From Mycobacterium lepraemurium (GTDB lineage: Bacteria; Actinomycetota; Actinomycetes; Mycobacteriales; Mycobacteriaceae): a DNA stretch of 64,000 nucleotides. Made by a program: the position numbers and the translations under genes. Where the stretch lies: positions 2,108,001-2,172,000 of the forward strand of contig CP021238.1 of assembly GCA_002291465.1 (NCBI GenBank), written 5' to 3'. Positions 23,784 to 34,591 of this stretch are shown here, piece by piece (the stretch's first letter is position 1; every line of letters begins with the position of its first letter). The notes below the pieces were generated by a model that saw nothing but the letters and a program-made list of their open reading frames with translations, searched no databases and was not told the origin of the DNA.

Positions 23784-24311
23784 TTACGGCCGAGCGTTCT
23801 CCCAGATGCAAAACAGGGGCTTACCATCCGGTGCCAGGAATGAAGCCTTTATATCCTCAATCGTTGCGCCTAAGTAATGCGACAGTGTGACTAACCGATC
23901 AAGCGCTGCAACCGCAACAGAGCCACCCGATCGATCTCTTAGAACATGACGTTCACGACCCGCAAACGATTGCTTGTCTATGCTGTAGCCACCACGCAGT
24001 TCATGGCGTTCAAACGGCGCTTTGAGCATCGGAAGATCATCACGCCGTACTGACCCGCCGAACAGCCCATACAGATACCTCTCAGTGACGCCCATCGACC
24101 TTCCCGCAAAGTTAAAGCCTTCGGGACCCATTCGATCAGAAGAATTTACTGTATACCAATTATCTGCAAAGTCGATAAAATATCGCCGTTCGCCGCCCTG
24201 ATTCCAGATAATGGTACGACCGTCGTTCGTCTCCGAGCCTTGAACAGTGTCTAAGACGGCCAGACGAATCCAGGCTTGCAAGTCGGACGTGAGATCCACA
24301 CCCTTCGTCAC
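23784..24311 (-). CDS. Imm61-like immunity protein of the TNT toxin
   Basis: A 175-residue protein beginning at GTG 24311 (VTKGVDLTSDLQAWIRL) and ending KASFLAPDGKPLFCIWENARP. The toxin stop overlaps its start (GTGA), the same tight coupling seen between cpnT and the immunity-factor gene in M. tuberculosis. Motifs shared with its broken neighbour: WYTVNSSDRMGPEGF, ERYLYGLFGG and the LSHYLGATIEDIKASF block, typical of the Imm61 immunity family as I recall it. Expected role: cytoplasmic protein that binds and neutralises the TNT NAD+ glycohydrolase. It is the only intact gene of the island. Family assignment is from remembered motifs, not a search. Confidence 0.78.
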   Translation of the reverse strand: MTKGVDLTSDLQAWIRLAVLDTVQGSETNDGRTIIWNQGGERRYFIDFADNWYTVNSSDRMGPEGFNFAGRSMGVTERYLYGLFGGSVRRDDLPMLKAPFERHELRGGYSIDKQSFAGRERHVLRDRSGGSVAVAALDRLVTLSHYLGATIEDIKASFLAPDGKPLFCIWENARP

Positions 24312-27311
24312 TTTCGTAATACTCCAATCAGCGTCAGTTCTTCGACGGGCCGGGCAACGCCGGTATCGTCCAATATGCGAACTTGAATTGAGCCACCGGG
24401 CTGACCCACCCCTGGCGCCACCTCCGACACTTCAATGCTCCAGTCCTCTGGCAACACGTCAAAGCTATACGCGTTGTATGGATCGCGGAGGGAATCCACG
24501 TGCAGGGCCCGCTCCTCCCAGGAGGCAGGTTCACCATCTGCCATTACGGCGAGGTACTGGCCGTTCGTTTTGCCGATCCGATCGACGGAGTCACCGTAGT
24601 CCCGTAAGTAGGAGTTCGCATCTGTATAGACGACCCGGGTGTGGGGCGTGGCTCCGTCGTTTAGTGGAGAGTTAAACCAGGACTGTCCTTGCGGGCCCGC
24701 CTTGTTGAAACGTTCCGCGTACTGCTCTTGGGTATACGGATGCCCCTCCGGATCTCGGCCGTATAGCGCTTCCGGATCCCGAATTAGATTGCGGACGTCG
24801 CTATTAATCTTGTCAAGATCGACCGGGTCGTCGGCGAAATCCCAATGTTCGTCCAATGGTTCGCCGTAATGCGGGTCAAGTGGCTCATCTGGCAGCCGAT
24901 GCCACCCGTCGCCAGACGGATCCTTCGAATGCACTGGATCCTGCGGCTCGCCGCCGGATGATCCATCATGGCCGTGTCCCGACGCGTGATGACCATCAGG
25001 ATCCTTGCCGTCCGGTGGACCACCATCACCACTTGGGTGGCCCCCACGCGGTGGCTCGCCCGGCGGGGGCCCGCCCGGAGGGCCACTCTCGCCAGGACCG
25101 TGCGCGCCGCCGTTCGGCGCTGGCACTTCTGCGGGTCGCCCGCCCGGGGACTCGAAGTGCGGAGCCGCTGATGAAGCCGACGACGGTGAATGCGCGCCGA
25201 CAGACGCAGCCTCACCGGACGATCCACCGGCCGACACGGGCACCTGTGACGGCGTGTGGTCGAACACCTGAGGAGTAGCCGACGGCAGGCCGTCGCCGGC
25301 AGCAGCCTGCACCGACGCGAGACGTGACCCGGCGACCGGAACCGATGCTGGCTCATGCGGACCACCCGTCGGCTCCGCGACCGGGTCGTGGACGCCGCCG
25401 GCGGGCACGGATGCCGGCTCACGCGGCTCCCCCGCCGGAACCGATGTGGGCTCGTGCGGACCGCCGGACCGGCACCGACACCGGATCGCCCGCGCCGCCC
25501 GAAGCGGCGGGCGCAGGCGCAGGCTCGGGCTCGGCCACCGGATCATGCGGACCACCAGAGCCACCGAAAGGACTGGCCGGCGCAGGCGCCGGATCATGGA
25601 CACCGCCCGAGCCACCAGGACCGCCCGGCGAAGCCGCAGAGGCTGGCGCGGGCGCGGGATCGTGAGGGCCGACGGGGCCACCCGGCGACGCAGCTGGAGC
25701 GGGCGACGAACTCGGACCGTGCGGGCCAGCGCCCGAATCGCCTGCCGGGCCGGGAGAAGCCGGGGACGTTGCCACGGGCGGCGAGCCCCGCTGCGCACCC
25801 GGGGTGTCATCCGGCGGACGCGGCGCCGATTCGACCGGCGCCTCGATCGGCTTGCGGCCGGGCCCCAAACCCACCGGAGCGCCACCCGTCGGAGGCTTGA
25901 TCTCGAGCAAGTCCTTGGTGACACCCTCGAGGTTCTTGGGCAGATCGGCGGTTGACTTGGCGATGTCCGCCAGCGCGCCCCGGGCGCCGGCGATCCCGCC
26001 GACCCGCCCGGCCGCGCTGGCACCGTCCGCTGCCGCGCCCGCCTCACCGAGACCGGGCGCGATCAGCGTGGCCGCATCGAACCCGACTTCACCGGCTCCC
26101 AACCCCGGCCGGTCTCGGGTCCAATCGTCGGCGTGCACAAGGCCTTTCAGCTCCTGCAGCCGTGCTTGCGCGAATTCCTGGGGATTGACGGCGGCGTTGA
26201 CAAAGCTTTCCTTCCACGCGTTCTTGACCAAGCTACCCCAGGTGGCGCCCGCACCCTCGGGATCGAGGGCGATCCAATGCGGGCTCAGATCGACGAGGCC
26301 CAACCCCATGCCGACCGCACCCTTGACAACGCCCTCCTGGACGTTGATCCCGAAGTCGAGTGCGGGTCGCCACCGGGTTGCCGACGTCTTCTCCCAAAAA
26401 TGTGATGAGGCCGCGCCGCGCGTACTTCTGGCAGGTGACGATCTCGCGATCGGCCGCTTGCATGAGCAGCCTGATCTCCTGCTAGAAGGCCCGGGCTTCC
26501 TGTCCGAGATGCTGCAGCACGGCGTTGACGTCCCTGGCGATCTTTTTGATCTCGTCCCACGCGTCGCCGTCGATGATGAGCATGATATCGTGACCGAGGT
26601 CGCCGAGCGCTTCGATCCGATGCAGCAGATCCCGGATCGCCTGTTGCGCGTGGCCGACTCGGTCTGCGAATTCGTCGACGGTGCGGGCCAGGGCGTCACA
26701 CTGCTGACCGATAGCCGCTGCGGCAGCGCCTATTTCGGCCAGAGCGTGATCGATCTTCTCGCCTTCGGGAATGTGTTGGCTGTCGAACAGCGCCTTGGAC
26801 GCGTTGAGAGTTCCCTGCACCCCGTTCATTGCCGCGGCGAAGCCGTGCCAACGGGATGCGGCCGGGTGCAGGCCCGCCACGTCGCCGTCGGGCCACACCT
26901 CGGAGACGAGCGCCTGTACGACCGCCCACAGCAGTGGCGGCGGCTCTCCCTTACCCCAGGTCCCCGGGGCCCGGGTGCAGCAAGGTCAGCGGGTGCGGAC
27001 GGCGCCGGCAAAACGCCGCTTCCGCCGCCGAGCCTCGAGGCCGCTTGGGCCGCCGAATAGTTCGACGCGCCTTGCTGGATCAGGGCCCCGCATTTCCGGC
27101 ACGCGTTAACGACGCCGGCCGCCGCCTTCAGCATCGACTCGGCCGAGTCTTGACACCCCAGGCCGAACACCTCGCCGGCACGGTCAACACCCGTGTGGGC
27201 CGAAAAGCCGGCCGTCAAGATCGTCAGGTTCGCCGCCAACGAATCGCCGATGGCCGCCACGGCGCTGCCGGCAGCATACATCGCCTCCGGATCAACCGCC
27301 AAGGGAGCCAC
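24308..27311 (-). pseudogene. CpnT-like ESX-type polymorphic toxin with C-terminal TNT domain, broken
   Basis: About 1000 codons. It starts GTG 27311 with MAPLAVDPEAMYAAGSAVAA, nearly the CpnT N-terminus, followed by the helical channel/secretion region (VWPDGDVAGLHPAASRWHGF; QQCDALARTVDEFADRVGHA). Then comes DFGINVQEGVVKGAVGMGLG and a long Pro/Gly/His-rich linker with repeats of the type GGPHEPASVPAG. The C-terminal TNT domain has NGQYLAVMADGEPASWEERA, YSFDVLPEDWSIEVSEVAPG and VGQPGGSIQVRILDD (catalytic-type Gln). Lesions: a frameshift near 26950, TAG at 26482-26484 with same-frame continuation QEIRLLMQAADREIVTCQ, and frameshifts near 26350 and 25470. The linker-TNT part (to 24308) is one open frame. 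The overlapping downstream gene is the immunity protein. Confidence 0.85.
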
Positions 27312-27416
27312 GTGCGGAATTTTCGCTCAAGTCCGCGCGTCGCCGCTACTCACCCAATGATCGCTCCGCCAAGCTAACCACGGCCGCTCAACACCACAAC
27401 TCGTTCATGCACAGCG

Positions 27417-28508
27417 CTACGGCACCGGCACCACGATCAGTTCGTGCGGCCGGTTGTTGACGGCCAGGGCGCCGTCGTCCGTCACGACCACGATGTCCTC
27501 GATGCGAGCGCCCTACCGTCCCGGGAAATAGATGCCCGGCTCGATGGAGAAGGCCATGCCCGCGGTCAGCGGCAGGTCGTTTCCCGCAACGATGTAAGGC
27601 TCCTCGTGCACCGACAGCCCGATGCCGTGCCCCGTGCGGTGCACGAAATACTCCGCGAGTCCCTCGGCGGCCAGCACGTCACAGGCGGCAGCATCGACCT
27701 GCTCGGCCGTCACACCGGGCCGGACCGCATCACGGGCCGCCCGCTGAGCGCGCTGCAGAATCGAACACTGTTGGGCCACTTCGGGACTCGGCTCCCCGAT
27801 GCTGTAAGTTCGGGTCGAATCCGAATGATAGCCCGGCTCGTAGGAGCCCCCGATGTCGACGACGACGATGTCGCCCACCTGCAGCTCGCGATCCGAATAC
27901 CCGTGGTACGGGTCGGCGCCGTGCGGGCCGGAGCCGACGATGATGAAAGCCACCTCCGAATGTCCTTCGGCCACAATGGCTTCGGCGATATCGGCGGCCA
28001 CGTCAGCCTCGCTGCGTCCCGGTATCAGAAACGACGGCGCCCGGGCGTGCACCCGGTCGATGGCCGCGCCGGCCTTCCGCAACGCGTCGACCTCGCACTC
28101 TTCCTTGACCATCCGCAGGCCGCGCAACACGTCGGTGGCCAGCACTGGCAGCAAGCCGAGCACGCCGGCCAGCGGCAGCAGATGCAGCGCCGGCATGGAG
28201 TTGGTAACGGCGGTCGCGGCGGGCACCGCGTCCAACGCCGCGGCCACCAGTTCGTAGGGGTTCTCACCGTCGACCCAATCCCGCACCGGCAGACCGAGTT
28301 CGGCGATCGCCGACCCCTTCAGCGAGGCCACCTCCAGCCGCGGCACCACCATGATCGCCTCACCGGAGGCGGGCAACACCAGGGCAGTGAACCGCTCCAA
28401 GGTCTGCGCCCGCGACCCGACCAGGTAGCGCAGGTCGTACCCCGGCGTGATCACCAGGCCGACCAGCCGGCGCCCATACACGTCCGCGTCGAAACGGTGG
28501 GATTCCAT
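27417..28508 (-). pseudogene. pepE: Xaa-Pro dipeptidase PepE, late in-frame TAG
   Basis: M24-family cobalt/manganese dipeptidase (Rv2089c homologue). From ATG 28508 ([15 protein letters not shown]) the frame shows [20 protein letters not shown] (metal Asp pair), [19 protein letters not shown] (metal His) and [15 protein letters not shown] follows at 27513-27515 where relatives have Trp, then the same frame reads [20 protein letters not shown] to the normal end at 27417. The lost 32 codons contain the last metal-binding Glu (RIED), so the truncated enzyme should be inactive. About 12 residues are also missing after GRRL relative to the M. tuberculosis protein (in-frame deletion). Confidence 0.9.
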
Positions 28509-28625
28509 GGCAGCCAGGCTAACCTGCGCGCCGACCGTGGACTTGTTGCGCCGTTTCGCGAGAACGGGCCGCAACAACTCGACGCTCGACGGCCGAGCAA
28601 CACGCGGCGTGACAAGATAACCGGC

Positions 28626-29580
28626 ATGCGATCGCCACTGGTGCTGCTCGACGGCGCCAGCATGTGGTTCCGCTCCTATTTCGGGGTGCCGTCCTCGATC
28701 ACCGCCCCCGACGGCCGGCCGGTGAACGGCCGTGCGCGGATTCCTCGATTCGCTCGCTGTGGTGATCACCCAGCAACGGCCCAGCCGTCTCGTCGTCTGC
28801 CTGGACCTGGACTGGCGCCCGCAATTCCGGGTGAACCTGGTCCCGTCCTACAAGGCCCACCGGGTGGCCGAGGCGGAGCCGGCGGGCGAGCCGGACGTCG
28901 AGGAGGTGCCGGACGATCTGACGCCCCAGATCGACATGATCGCCGAACTCCTTGAGGCGTACGGGATCCCGACGACCGGGACCGGGGGATTCGAGGCCGA
29001 CGACGTGCTAGGCACCTTGGCGGCCCGCGAGCGCGACCACCCGGTGCCGGTGACGTCGCGCCACACCCTGCTGCAAGTGGTGTCCGACGATCCCGTGCCG
29101 GTGCGGGTGCTCTACCTCGGCCGCGGCCTGAGCAAAGCCACCCTGTTCGGCCCCGTCGAGGTGGCCGAACACTACGGCGTGCCGGTGGACCGGGCCGGGC
29201 CGGCTTACGCCGAACTCGCGCTGCTGCGCGGTGACCCCTCCGACAGCCTGCCGGGCGTGCCGGGCGTCGGCGAGAAGACCGCCGCGACCCTGCTTGCCCA
29301 GCACGGTTCACTGCACCGGGTCCTGGCCGCCGCCCACGACCCGAAATCGAAGATGGCCAAGGGCCTGCGGGCCAAGCTACTGGGGGCGCTGGACTACATC
29401 GAGGCTGCGGGCGCCGTGGTGCGGGTGGCCACCGATGCGCCCGTCAAGCTGTCGACGCCCAGCGACGCAGTGCCGCTGGTCGCCGCCGATCCGCACCGCA
29501 CCGCCGAGCTGGCCACCGAACTCGGCGTCGGCTCGTCGATCGCCCGACTGCAGAAAGCGCTCTACGCGCTGCCCGGCTAG
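28626..29580 (+). pseudogene. 5'-3' exonuclease (Rv2090-type), frameshifted
   Basis: Homologue of the PolI-type 5'-3' exonuclease/FEN family that removes RNA primers and flaps. ATG 28626 gives [20 protein letters not shown]. An extra base near 28727 shifts the frame, and the rest ([20 protein letters not shown] onward) reads in a new frame to 29580. The family motif around SGDRDLLQ, which carries a catalytic Asp, is replaced by VTSRHTLLQ, so a second local lesion has removed it. The helix-hairpin-helix [19 protein letters not shown] is preserved. The gene is convergent with the next minus-strand gene, 4 bases apart. Confidence 0.86.
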
Positions 29581-29584
29581 CCGG

Positions 29585-30337
29585 TCACTGGGGGCGGCCG
29601 ACCTCGTAGGTGCCCTTGTTGTCCTGGAAGGTCACCGTCACGTGCTTGGGCGCGCCGTCGATGCTGACGTCACAGTCGAACGTGGCGCCCTTCTTGACCG
29701 TCGGGTTCTGGCCGTGGTTGCACTTGACATCCTTAACGTTCTTCGCGCCGTAGCCGTTGGTCTCGTCGGACAGCACCTGCTGAACCCCGGCCTGCGCCTT
29801 ATTGACGTCCAGCTTGGTGGTGACGAAGAACCCGGGCTGCCAGAAACCCAGCACCAGCACGACGGCGATGAGCAACAACCCGATCCCGCCGGCCACCCCG
29901 GCGATCAGCCCGACGGGGCGCTTCTTGCCGGGCTGCTCATAGGGCTGGTACTGCTGCGGGTACTGGCCAGGCTGGCCGTATTGCCCGTACTGGCCCGGCT
30001 GTGGATACTGGCCCGGCTGTGGATACTGGCCCGGCTGTGGATACTGGCCCGGCTGGGCGTACTGCCCGGGCTGGCCGTATTGACCGTATTGACCGTACTG
30101 CCCGGGCTGGGCGTAGCCCTGCTGTTGCGGGTACGGCTGCGGATAGGCCTGCTCGCCCGGCTGTGGATACTGCGGGTACTCGGCCGGCGGCGTGTAGACC
30201 TGGGCCTGCCAGGACGCCTCCTGGGTGGCGTGGTCCTGCCAGGTCGGCGCCACCTGAGTCGGGTCTGACGAGTGGTCGCTACCTTGACCTTGACCGGGCG
30301 GTTGCCACTGCTGGTCCGATCCCTGCGGTCCGCTCAT
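29585..30337 (-). CDS. Pro/Gln/Tyr-rich single-pass membrane protein with DUF4333 domain (Rv2091c-type)
   Basis: A 250-residue protein starting [12 protein letters not shown]. The first ~150 residues are a low-complexity cytoplasmic tail of PGQY(P/A/G)Q repeats. One membrane helix follows ([23 protein letters not shown], positively charged KKRP before it), then an extracytoplasmic ~85-residue DUF4333-type domain with a conserved Cys pair ([10 protein letters not shown] ... ATFDCDVSI). It is not in an obvious operon. Family function unknown. The repeat tract length is likely to vary between strains because the DNA contains perfect 18-base tandem copies. Confidence 0.88.
   Translation of the reverse strand: MSGPQGSDQQWQPPGQGQGSDHSSDPTQVAPTWQDHATQEASWQAQVYTPPAEYPQYPQPGEQAYPQPYPQQQGYAQPGQYGQYGQYGQPGQYAQPGQYPQPGQYPQPGQYPQPGQYGQYGQPGQYPQQYQPYEQPGKKRPVGLIAGVAGGIGLLLIAVVLVLGFWQPGFFVTTKLDVNKAQAGVQQVLSDETNGYGAKNVKDVKCNHGQNPTVKKGATFDCDVSIDGAPKHVTVTFQDNKGTYEVGRPQ
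30001..30054. repeat. Three perfect 18-bp tandem repeats inside the Rv2091c-type gene
   Basis: The unit GTGGATACTGGCCCGGCT occurs three times head to tail, each encoding one six-residue QPGQYP step on the minus strand. Degenerate copies extend on both sides. Multiples of three keep the frame, so copy number can change without breaking the gene. Confidence 0.95.
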
Positions 30338-30402
30338 CTTTCTCCTCAGCCCCTTGTATCTCGGCATGAACTCTCGGCGCTTAACGGTAGCTCCGGCCTA
30401 GC

Positions 30403-33210
30403 CTACCCGGCGTCAACTGCGACGACGCCGCGCCGAATGTCGTTGATCGCCCGCTTGGCGGTAGCCCGCAACTCGGTGTCCGGGGCGGCGTTGCGCACCT
30501 GGTCGAGCAGGTCGAGCACTTGGCGGCACCAGCGCACGAAGTCCCCGGCCAGCAGCGGGGAACCGGCACCCCCGGGGTCGGTGGCGGCCAGCGCCGCGGC
30601 CAGGTCCGCGGTCCGCGCCCAGCGGTAGATGACGGTGACGAAGCCGTCGTCGGGCTCGCGGCTCGGGGCGATCCGGTGCGTCTGCTCGTCGGCGCGCAGC
30701 GCCGACGACAGCCTCGACGTCTGCAGCAACGCCTGCCGCAACGGCTGCGTCGGCGCCTCGGCCGCGAACGCGGCACCCGGGCCCTCGCCGCCCCGGCTCT
30801 CGTAGAGCACCGACGACACCACCGCCGCCAGCTCGGCCGGCTTCAGCCCCGACCAGGCGCCGGTGCCCAGGCATTCGGCGACCAGCAGGTCGCTCTCGCT
30901 GTAGATGCGGGCCAGCAACCGGCCGGCGTCGGTGACCCGGGGATCGCCGTCGTGCCGTTCGATGAAGCCACGCTCGGCGAGCAGCCCGACGATCCGGTTG
31001 AAGGTCCGCGCCAGCGAATTGGTAGCCGTGGCAACCTTTTTCTCCAGTTGCGCGTTGTCGCGTTCGATCCGCAGGTAACGCTCGGCCTGCCGGACCTGCG
31101 CCTCGAGGCCCGGCGTGTGGTGCGACGGATGCCGGCGCAGCTGTTCGCGCAGCGACGCCAGCCCCGGGTCGTGGAACCCCTCGTCGGAGTCCCCGCGCCG
31201 GCGCTTGGCCGGAATGCTCAGCCCAGCGGCCGCCGACCGCAGCACCGACGCCAGGTCACGCCGGACCCGCGGTTGGCGGTGCTCGACCCGCTTCGGCAAC
31301 GGCATCGAACCGACCGGTGCCGAGTTACCCGAATAGTCGGCCGAGGAAATCCTTCCCGCCCAACGGTTTTCGGTCAGCACCAACGGTCGCGGATCGGAGC
31401 TGTCGCGGGCCGATTCCAGCACCACCGCCAGCCCGCCGCGGCGGCCGTGGGCGATGTTGATGATGTCGCCGCGGCGCAGCGCGGCCAGCGCATCGCTGGC
31501 CGCCTGCCGTCGGTGCAGCCGCGACGCACGGGATTGCGCGTGTTCCATCTCCGAGATCCGGACCCGCATCCGCGCGTACTCCAGAATCGGCGCCTTGGGC
31601 CCACCCAGCTCGGCGGCGATCTCGTCGAGCATCGCCTGACCCCGCTCGATGCCCCGCACCAGGCCGACCACCGAGCGGTCGGCCTGGTACTGCGCGAACG
31701 ACTGCTCCAGCAGTCGATGCGCCTGCTCGGGGCCCATCTGCCGGACCAGGTTGATCGTCATGTTGTAGGACGGGGCGAACGAGCTGCGCAGCGGGGAGGT
31801 GCGGGTGGAGGCCAGCCCCGCCACCGCGGACGGCTCGGTTGTTTCCTCGGTGGGATTCCACAGCACCACCGCGTGGCCCTCGACATCGAGGCTGCGCCGC
31901 CCGGCGCGACCGGTCAACTGGGTGTACTCCCCCGGTGTCAGCGCCACGTGCTGCTCGCCGTTGAACTTGACCAGCCGTTCGAGCACCACCGTGCGGGCCG
32001 GCATGTTGATGCCGAGCGCCAACGTCTCGGTGGCGAACACCGCCTTGACCAGGCCCGCGGTGAACAACTCCTCGACCGTGTGCCGGAAGGCGGGCAGCAT
32101 GCCGGCGTGGTGGGCGGCCAAACCCCGCAGCAGCCCCTCGCACCACTCGTAGTAGCCGAGCACCGCCAGGTCGGCGTCGGCGAGATCGCCGCACCGGTGC
32201 TCGATCACCTCCGCGATCTGGACCCGCTCCTCCTGAGTGGTCAGCTGCAGCGGCGAACGCAGGCATTGCTGGACGGCGGCGTCACAACCGGCCCGGGAGA
32301 ACACGAAGGTGATCGCCGGCAGCAGCCCCTCGGCGTCCAGGGTGGCGATCACGTCCGGGCGCCCCGGGGTCCGGTAGAAGCGCGGCCGTCCGGTCCGGGC
32401 GGGTGGACGGCCGCGTCCGGCGCCGCGGCGCGGTTGCCAATCCGAGAGCCGATCAGCGTCGCGGCGATGCGCGATGTGGCGCAACAGATCCGGGTTGACC
32501 CGCGGCTCGCGGCCCGCGCCCGGCTGCCCGGGTGCTTCGGAGTTACGGTAGTCGAACAGGTCGAACAGTCGCTTGCCCACCAGCACGTGCTGCCACAGCG
32601 GCACCGGCCGGTGCTCGTCGACCACCACCGTGGTGTCACCGCGCACGGTCTGGATCCAGCCGCCGAACTCCTCGGCGTTGCTGACCGTCGCCGACAGGCT
32701 GATCACCCGCACCTCGTCGGGCAGGTGCAGGATGACCTCCTCCCACACCGGGCCCCGCATCCGGTCGGCCAGGAAATGCACCTCGTCCATCACCACATAC
32801 GAAAGCCCTTGCAGCGCCGGTGAATCCGCGTACAGCATGTTGCGCAGCACCTCGGTCGTCATCACCACGACAGGCGCGTCCGCGTTCACCGACATGTCCC
32901 CGGTGAGCAGGCCGATGCGGTCGCGGCCGTAGCGGGCGGTCAGATCGGTGTGCTTCTGGTTGCTCAGCGCCTTCAGCGGCGTGGTGTAGAAGCATTTGCC
33001 GCCGGCCGCCAGCGCCAGGTGCACCGCGAATTCGCCGACCACGGTCTTACCGGCCCCGGTCGGCGCGCAGACCAGCACGCCGTGTCCGCGTTCCAGCGCC
33101 GCGCAGGCCCGCCGCTGAAAACCGGCGAGCGCAAAGGGCAGTTCGGAGCTGAACCGGGTGAGCTCGACCAGTTCGGTCGCGGCGTCGGGTGCCGACGGGT
33201 CAGGTGACAT
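30403..33210 (-). CDS. helY: Ski2-like DEVH-box helicase HelY
   Basis: About 935 residues; superfamily 2 helicase of the Ski2/Mtr4 type. Motifs: Walker [24 protein letters not shown] box [25 protein letters not shown] (motif III), [17 protein letters not shown] (motif V) and [14 protein letters not shown] (motif VI). An extended C-terminal helical region follows, as in rRNA- or RNA-processing relatives. ATG 33210 (MSPDPSAPD) is preferred; an alternative ATG lies two codons upstream. The start overlaps the tatC stop region, placing it last in a tatA-tatC-helY order as in M. tuberculosis (Rv2092c). Intact. Confidence 0.95.
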   Translation of the reverse strand: MSPDPSAPDAATELVELTRFSSELPFALAGFQRRACAALERGHGVLVCAPTGAGKTVVGEFAVHLALAAGGKCFYTTPLKALSNQKHTDLTARYGRDRIGLLTGDMSVNADAPVVVMTTEVLRNMLYADSPALQGLSYVVMDEVHFLADRMRGPVWEEVILHLPDEVRVISLSATVSNAEEFGGWIQTVRGDTTVVVDEHRPVPLWQHVLVGKRLFDLFDYRNSEAPGQPGAGREPRVNPDLLRHIAHRRDADRLSDWQPRRGAGRGRPPARTGRPRFYRTPGRPDVIATLDAEGLLPAITFVFSRAGCDAAVQQCLRSPLQLTTQEERVQIAEVIEHRCGDLADADLAVLGYYEWCEGLLRGLAAHHAGMLPAFRHTVEELFTAGLVKAVFATETLALGINMPARTVVLERLVKFNGEQHVALTPGEYTQLTGRAGRRSLDVEGHAVVLWNPTEETTEPSAVAGLASTRTSPLRSSFAPSYNMTINLVRQMGPEQAHRLLEQSFAQYQADRSVVGLVRGIERGQAMLDEIAAELGGPKAPILEYARMRVRISEMEHAQSRASRLHRRQAASDALAALRRGDIINIAHGRRGGLAVVLESARDSSDPRPLVLTENRWAGRISSADYSGNSAPVGSMPLPKRVEHRQPRVRRDLASVLRSAAAGLSIPAKRRRGDSDEGFHDPGLASLREQLRRHPSHHTPGLEAQVRQAERYLRIERDNAQLEKKVATATNSLARTFNRIVGLLAERGFIERHDGDPRVTDAGRLLARIYSESDLLVAECLGTGAWSGLKPAELAAVVSSVLYESRGGEGPGAAFAAEAPTQPLRQALLQTSRLSSALRADEQTHRIAPSREPDDGFVTVIYRWARTADLAAALAATDPGGAGSPLLAGDFVRWCRQVLDLLDQVRNAAPDTELRATAKRAINDIRRGVVAVDAG

Positions 33211-34156
33211 CGTCATGCTGGCCGGCCGACAGCGACGGCTCCGGCATGGCCGTGGGCGGTTCGATGACCGAGGCTTGGTCGTCGGGAATCACGGCCTGGG
33301 CTTCGCGTTTGGCCTTGCGCTTGTCGTGCAGCCGGGCGATCTGGATGGCGAACTCGAGCAGCACCGACAACGCCACCCCCAGCGCCGTCATCGAAAAGGG
33401 ATCGGAGCCGGGCGTGAAGATGGCGGCGAACACGAACATCGCGAAGATCAACCCGCGCCGCCACGCCTTGAGCCGCTGGTAGGTCAGCACGCCGATAGTG
33501 TTGAGCATGACGATCAGCAGTGGGAATTCGAAACTCACCCCGAAAACGATCAGCAGGTTGATCAGGAAGCCGAAATACCGGTCCCCCGACAGAGCGGTCA
33601 CCTGCACGTCGCTGCCGACCGTCAGCAAAAAGCCCAGCGCCTTGGACAGCACGAAGTAGGCCAGCACCGCGCCGGCCACGAACAGCACCACGGCCGGGAT
33701 CACGAACGCGATCGCGAAGCGGCGCTCCTTCTGGTACAGCCCGGGCGTGATGAACGCCCACAACTGGTAGAACCACACCGGACAGGCCAGCACCACCCCG
33801 GCGGTTAGCCCCACCTTGAGCCGCAGCATGAACTGGTCGAACGGCGCCGTGGCCAGCAGCCGGCATTGCCCGTTGGCGCTGATCTCCGCCCGCGCCGACT
33901 GCGGCAGCGCGCAGTAGGGATGGCGCAGCCACTCACCGAGGCTTTCCAGCCCGAAGATCGAATGCGAGTACCAGAAGAATCCGAAGATAGTGGTCAGCGT
34001 GATTGCGGCCAGCGAGATCAGCAACCGGGTGCGCAGCTCGGTCAGGTGGTTGACCAGCGACATGGTCGCGTCCGGATTGGTGCGGCTGCGTCTGTTGCGC
34101 GGATTGAGACGCTTCAGCACGCCGGATGTGCGCGCTGAAACCTTGAATGCTTTCAC
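33200..34156 (-). CDS. tatC: Sec-independent protein translocase TatC
   Basis: A 318-residue polytopic membrane protein and the signal-peptide receptor of the Tat pathway. Conserved N-terminal [18 protein letters not shown], the first periplasmic loop with [46 protein letters not shown], and [20 protein letters not shown] at the end. Six membrane segments can be traced. The mycobacterial charged C-terminal tail ([11 protein letters not shown]...) is present. The ~10 extra N-terminal residues compared with M. tuberculosis suggest that a slightly later start is possible. It follows tatA by 54 bases. Intact. Confidence 0.96.
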   Translation of the reverse strand: MKAFKVSARTSGVLKRLNPRNRRSRTNPDATMSLVNHLTELRTRLLISLAAITLTTIFGFFWYSHSIFGLESLGEWLRHPYCALPQSARAEISANGQCRLLATAPFDQFMLRLKVGLTAGVVLACPVWFYQLWAFITPGLYQKERRFAIAFVIPAVVLFVAGAVLAYFVLSKALGFLLTVGSDVQVTALSGDRYFGFLINLLIVFGVSFEFPLLIVMLNTIGVLTYQRLKAWRRGLIFAMFVFAAIFTPGSDPFSMTALGVALSVLLEFAIQIARLHDKRKAKREAQAVIPDDQASVIEPPTAMPEPSLSAGQHDDVT

Positions 34157-34210
34157 GATGCTCGGTCGGAGCTGGTCAGGGGCGCTCGGGCACCGCGACG
34201 GGACGGCGGG

Positions 34211-34492
34211 CTACGACGCCGGGCGTGCTTCACTGTGCCCCTGCTCGCTGGGCGCCGGAGGATCGACGCGCTGCGCCTGCACGGGCGTGGGGTTGGCCGC
34301 GGAGGACTCGCTCTGCGCACCCAGCGCCGACGTTTCCGTCTTGTTCTCGCTATGCATCTCGCGCAGTTCGGACTTGAAGATCCGCATCGACTTGCCCAAC
34401 GAACGCGCCGCGTCGGGGAGCTTCTTGGCACCGAACAGCAAGATCACCACGACCGCGAGGATCGCCCAGTGCCACGGACTAAGACTGCCCAC
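34211..34492 (-). CDS. tatA: Sec-independent translocase subunit TatA
   Basis: A 93-residue pore-forming Tat component. It has one N-terminal membrane helix ([20 protein letters not shown]) with the invariant FG hinge, an amphipathic helix ([20 protein letters not shown]), then an acidic/Ser/Pro-rich tail. It lies just upstream of tatC on the same strand, the usual mycobacterial arrangement with helY downstream. Confidence 0.96.
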   Translation of the reverse strand: MGSLSPWHWAILAVVVILLFGAKKLPDAARSLGKSMRIFKSELREMHSENKTETSALGAQSESSAANPTPVQAQRVDPPAPSEQGHSEARPAS

Positions 34493-34591
34493 TTTGATTA
34501 CCTCCAGACGTTCACCCGATGCTACCGCAGTGACGTGAACTGGCGGTGGGCCCGCGCCGCGCCGGCGCCGGGCGGGACGGCCCGGATTTTC

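Noticed and set aside
30520..32823. 767-codon plus-strand open frame
   Set aside because: Antisense shadow of helY, which has all helicase motifs in order; the plus-strand translation has no recognisable motif.
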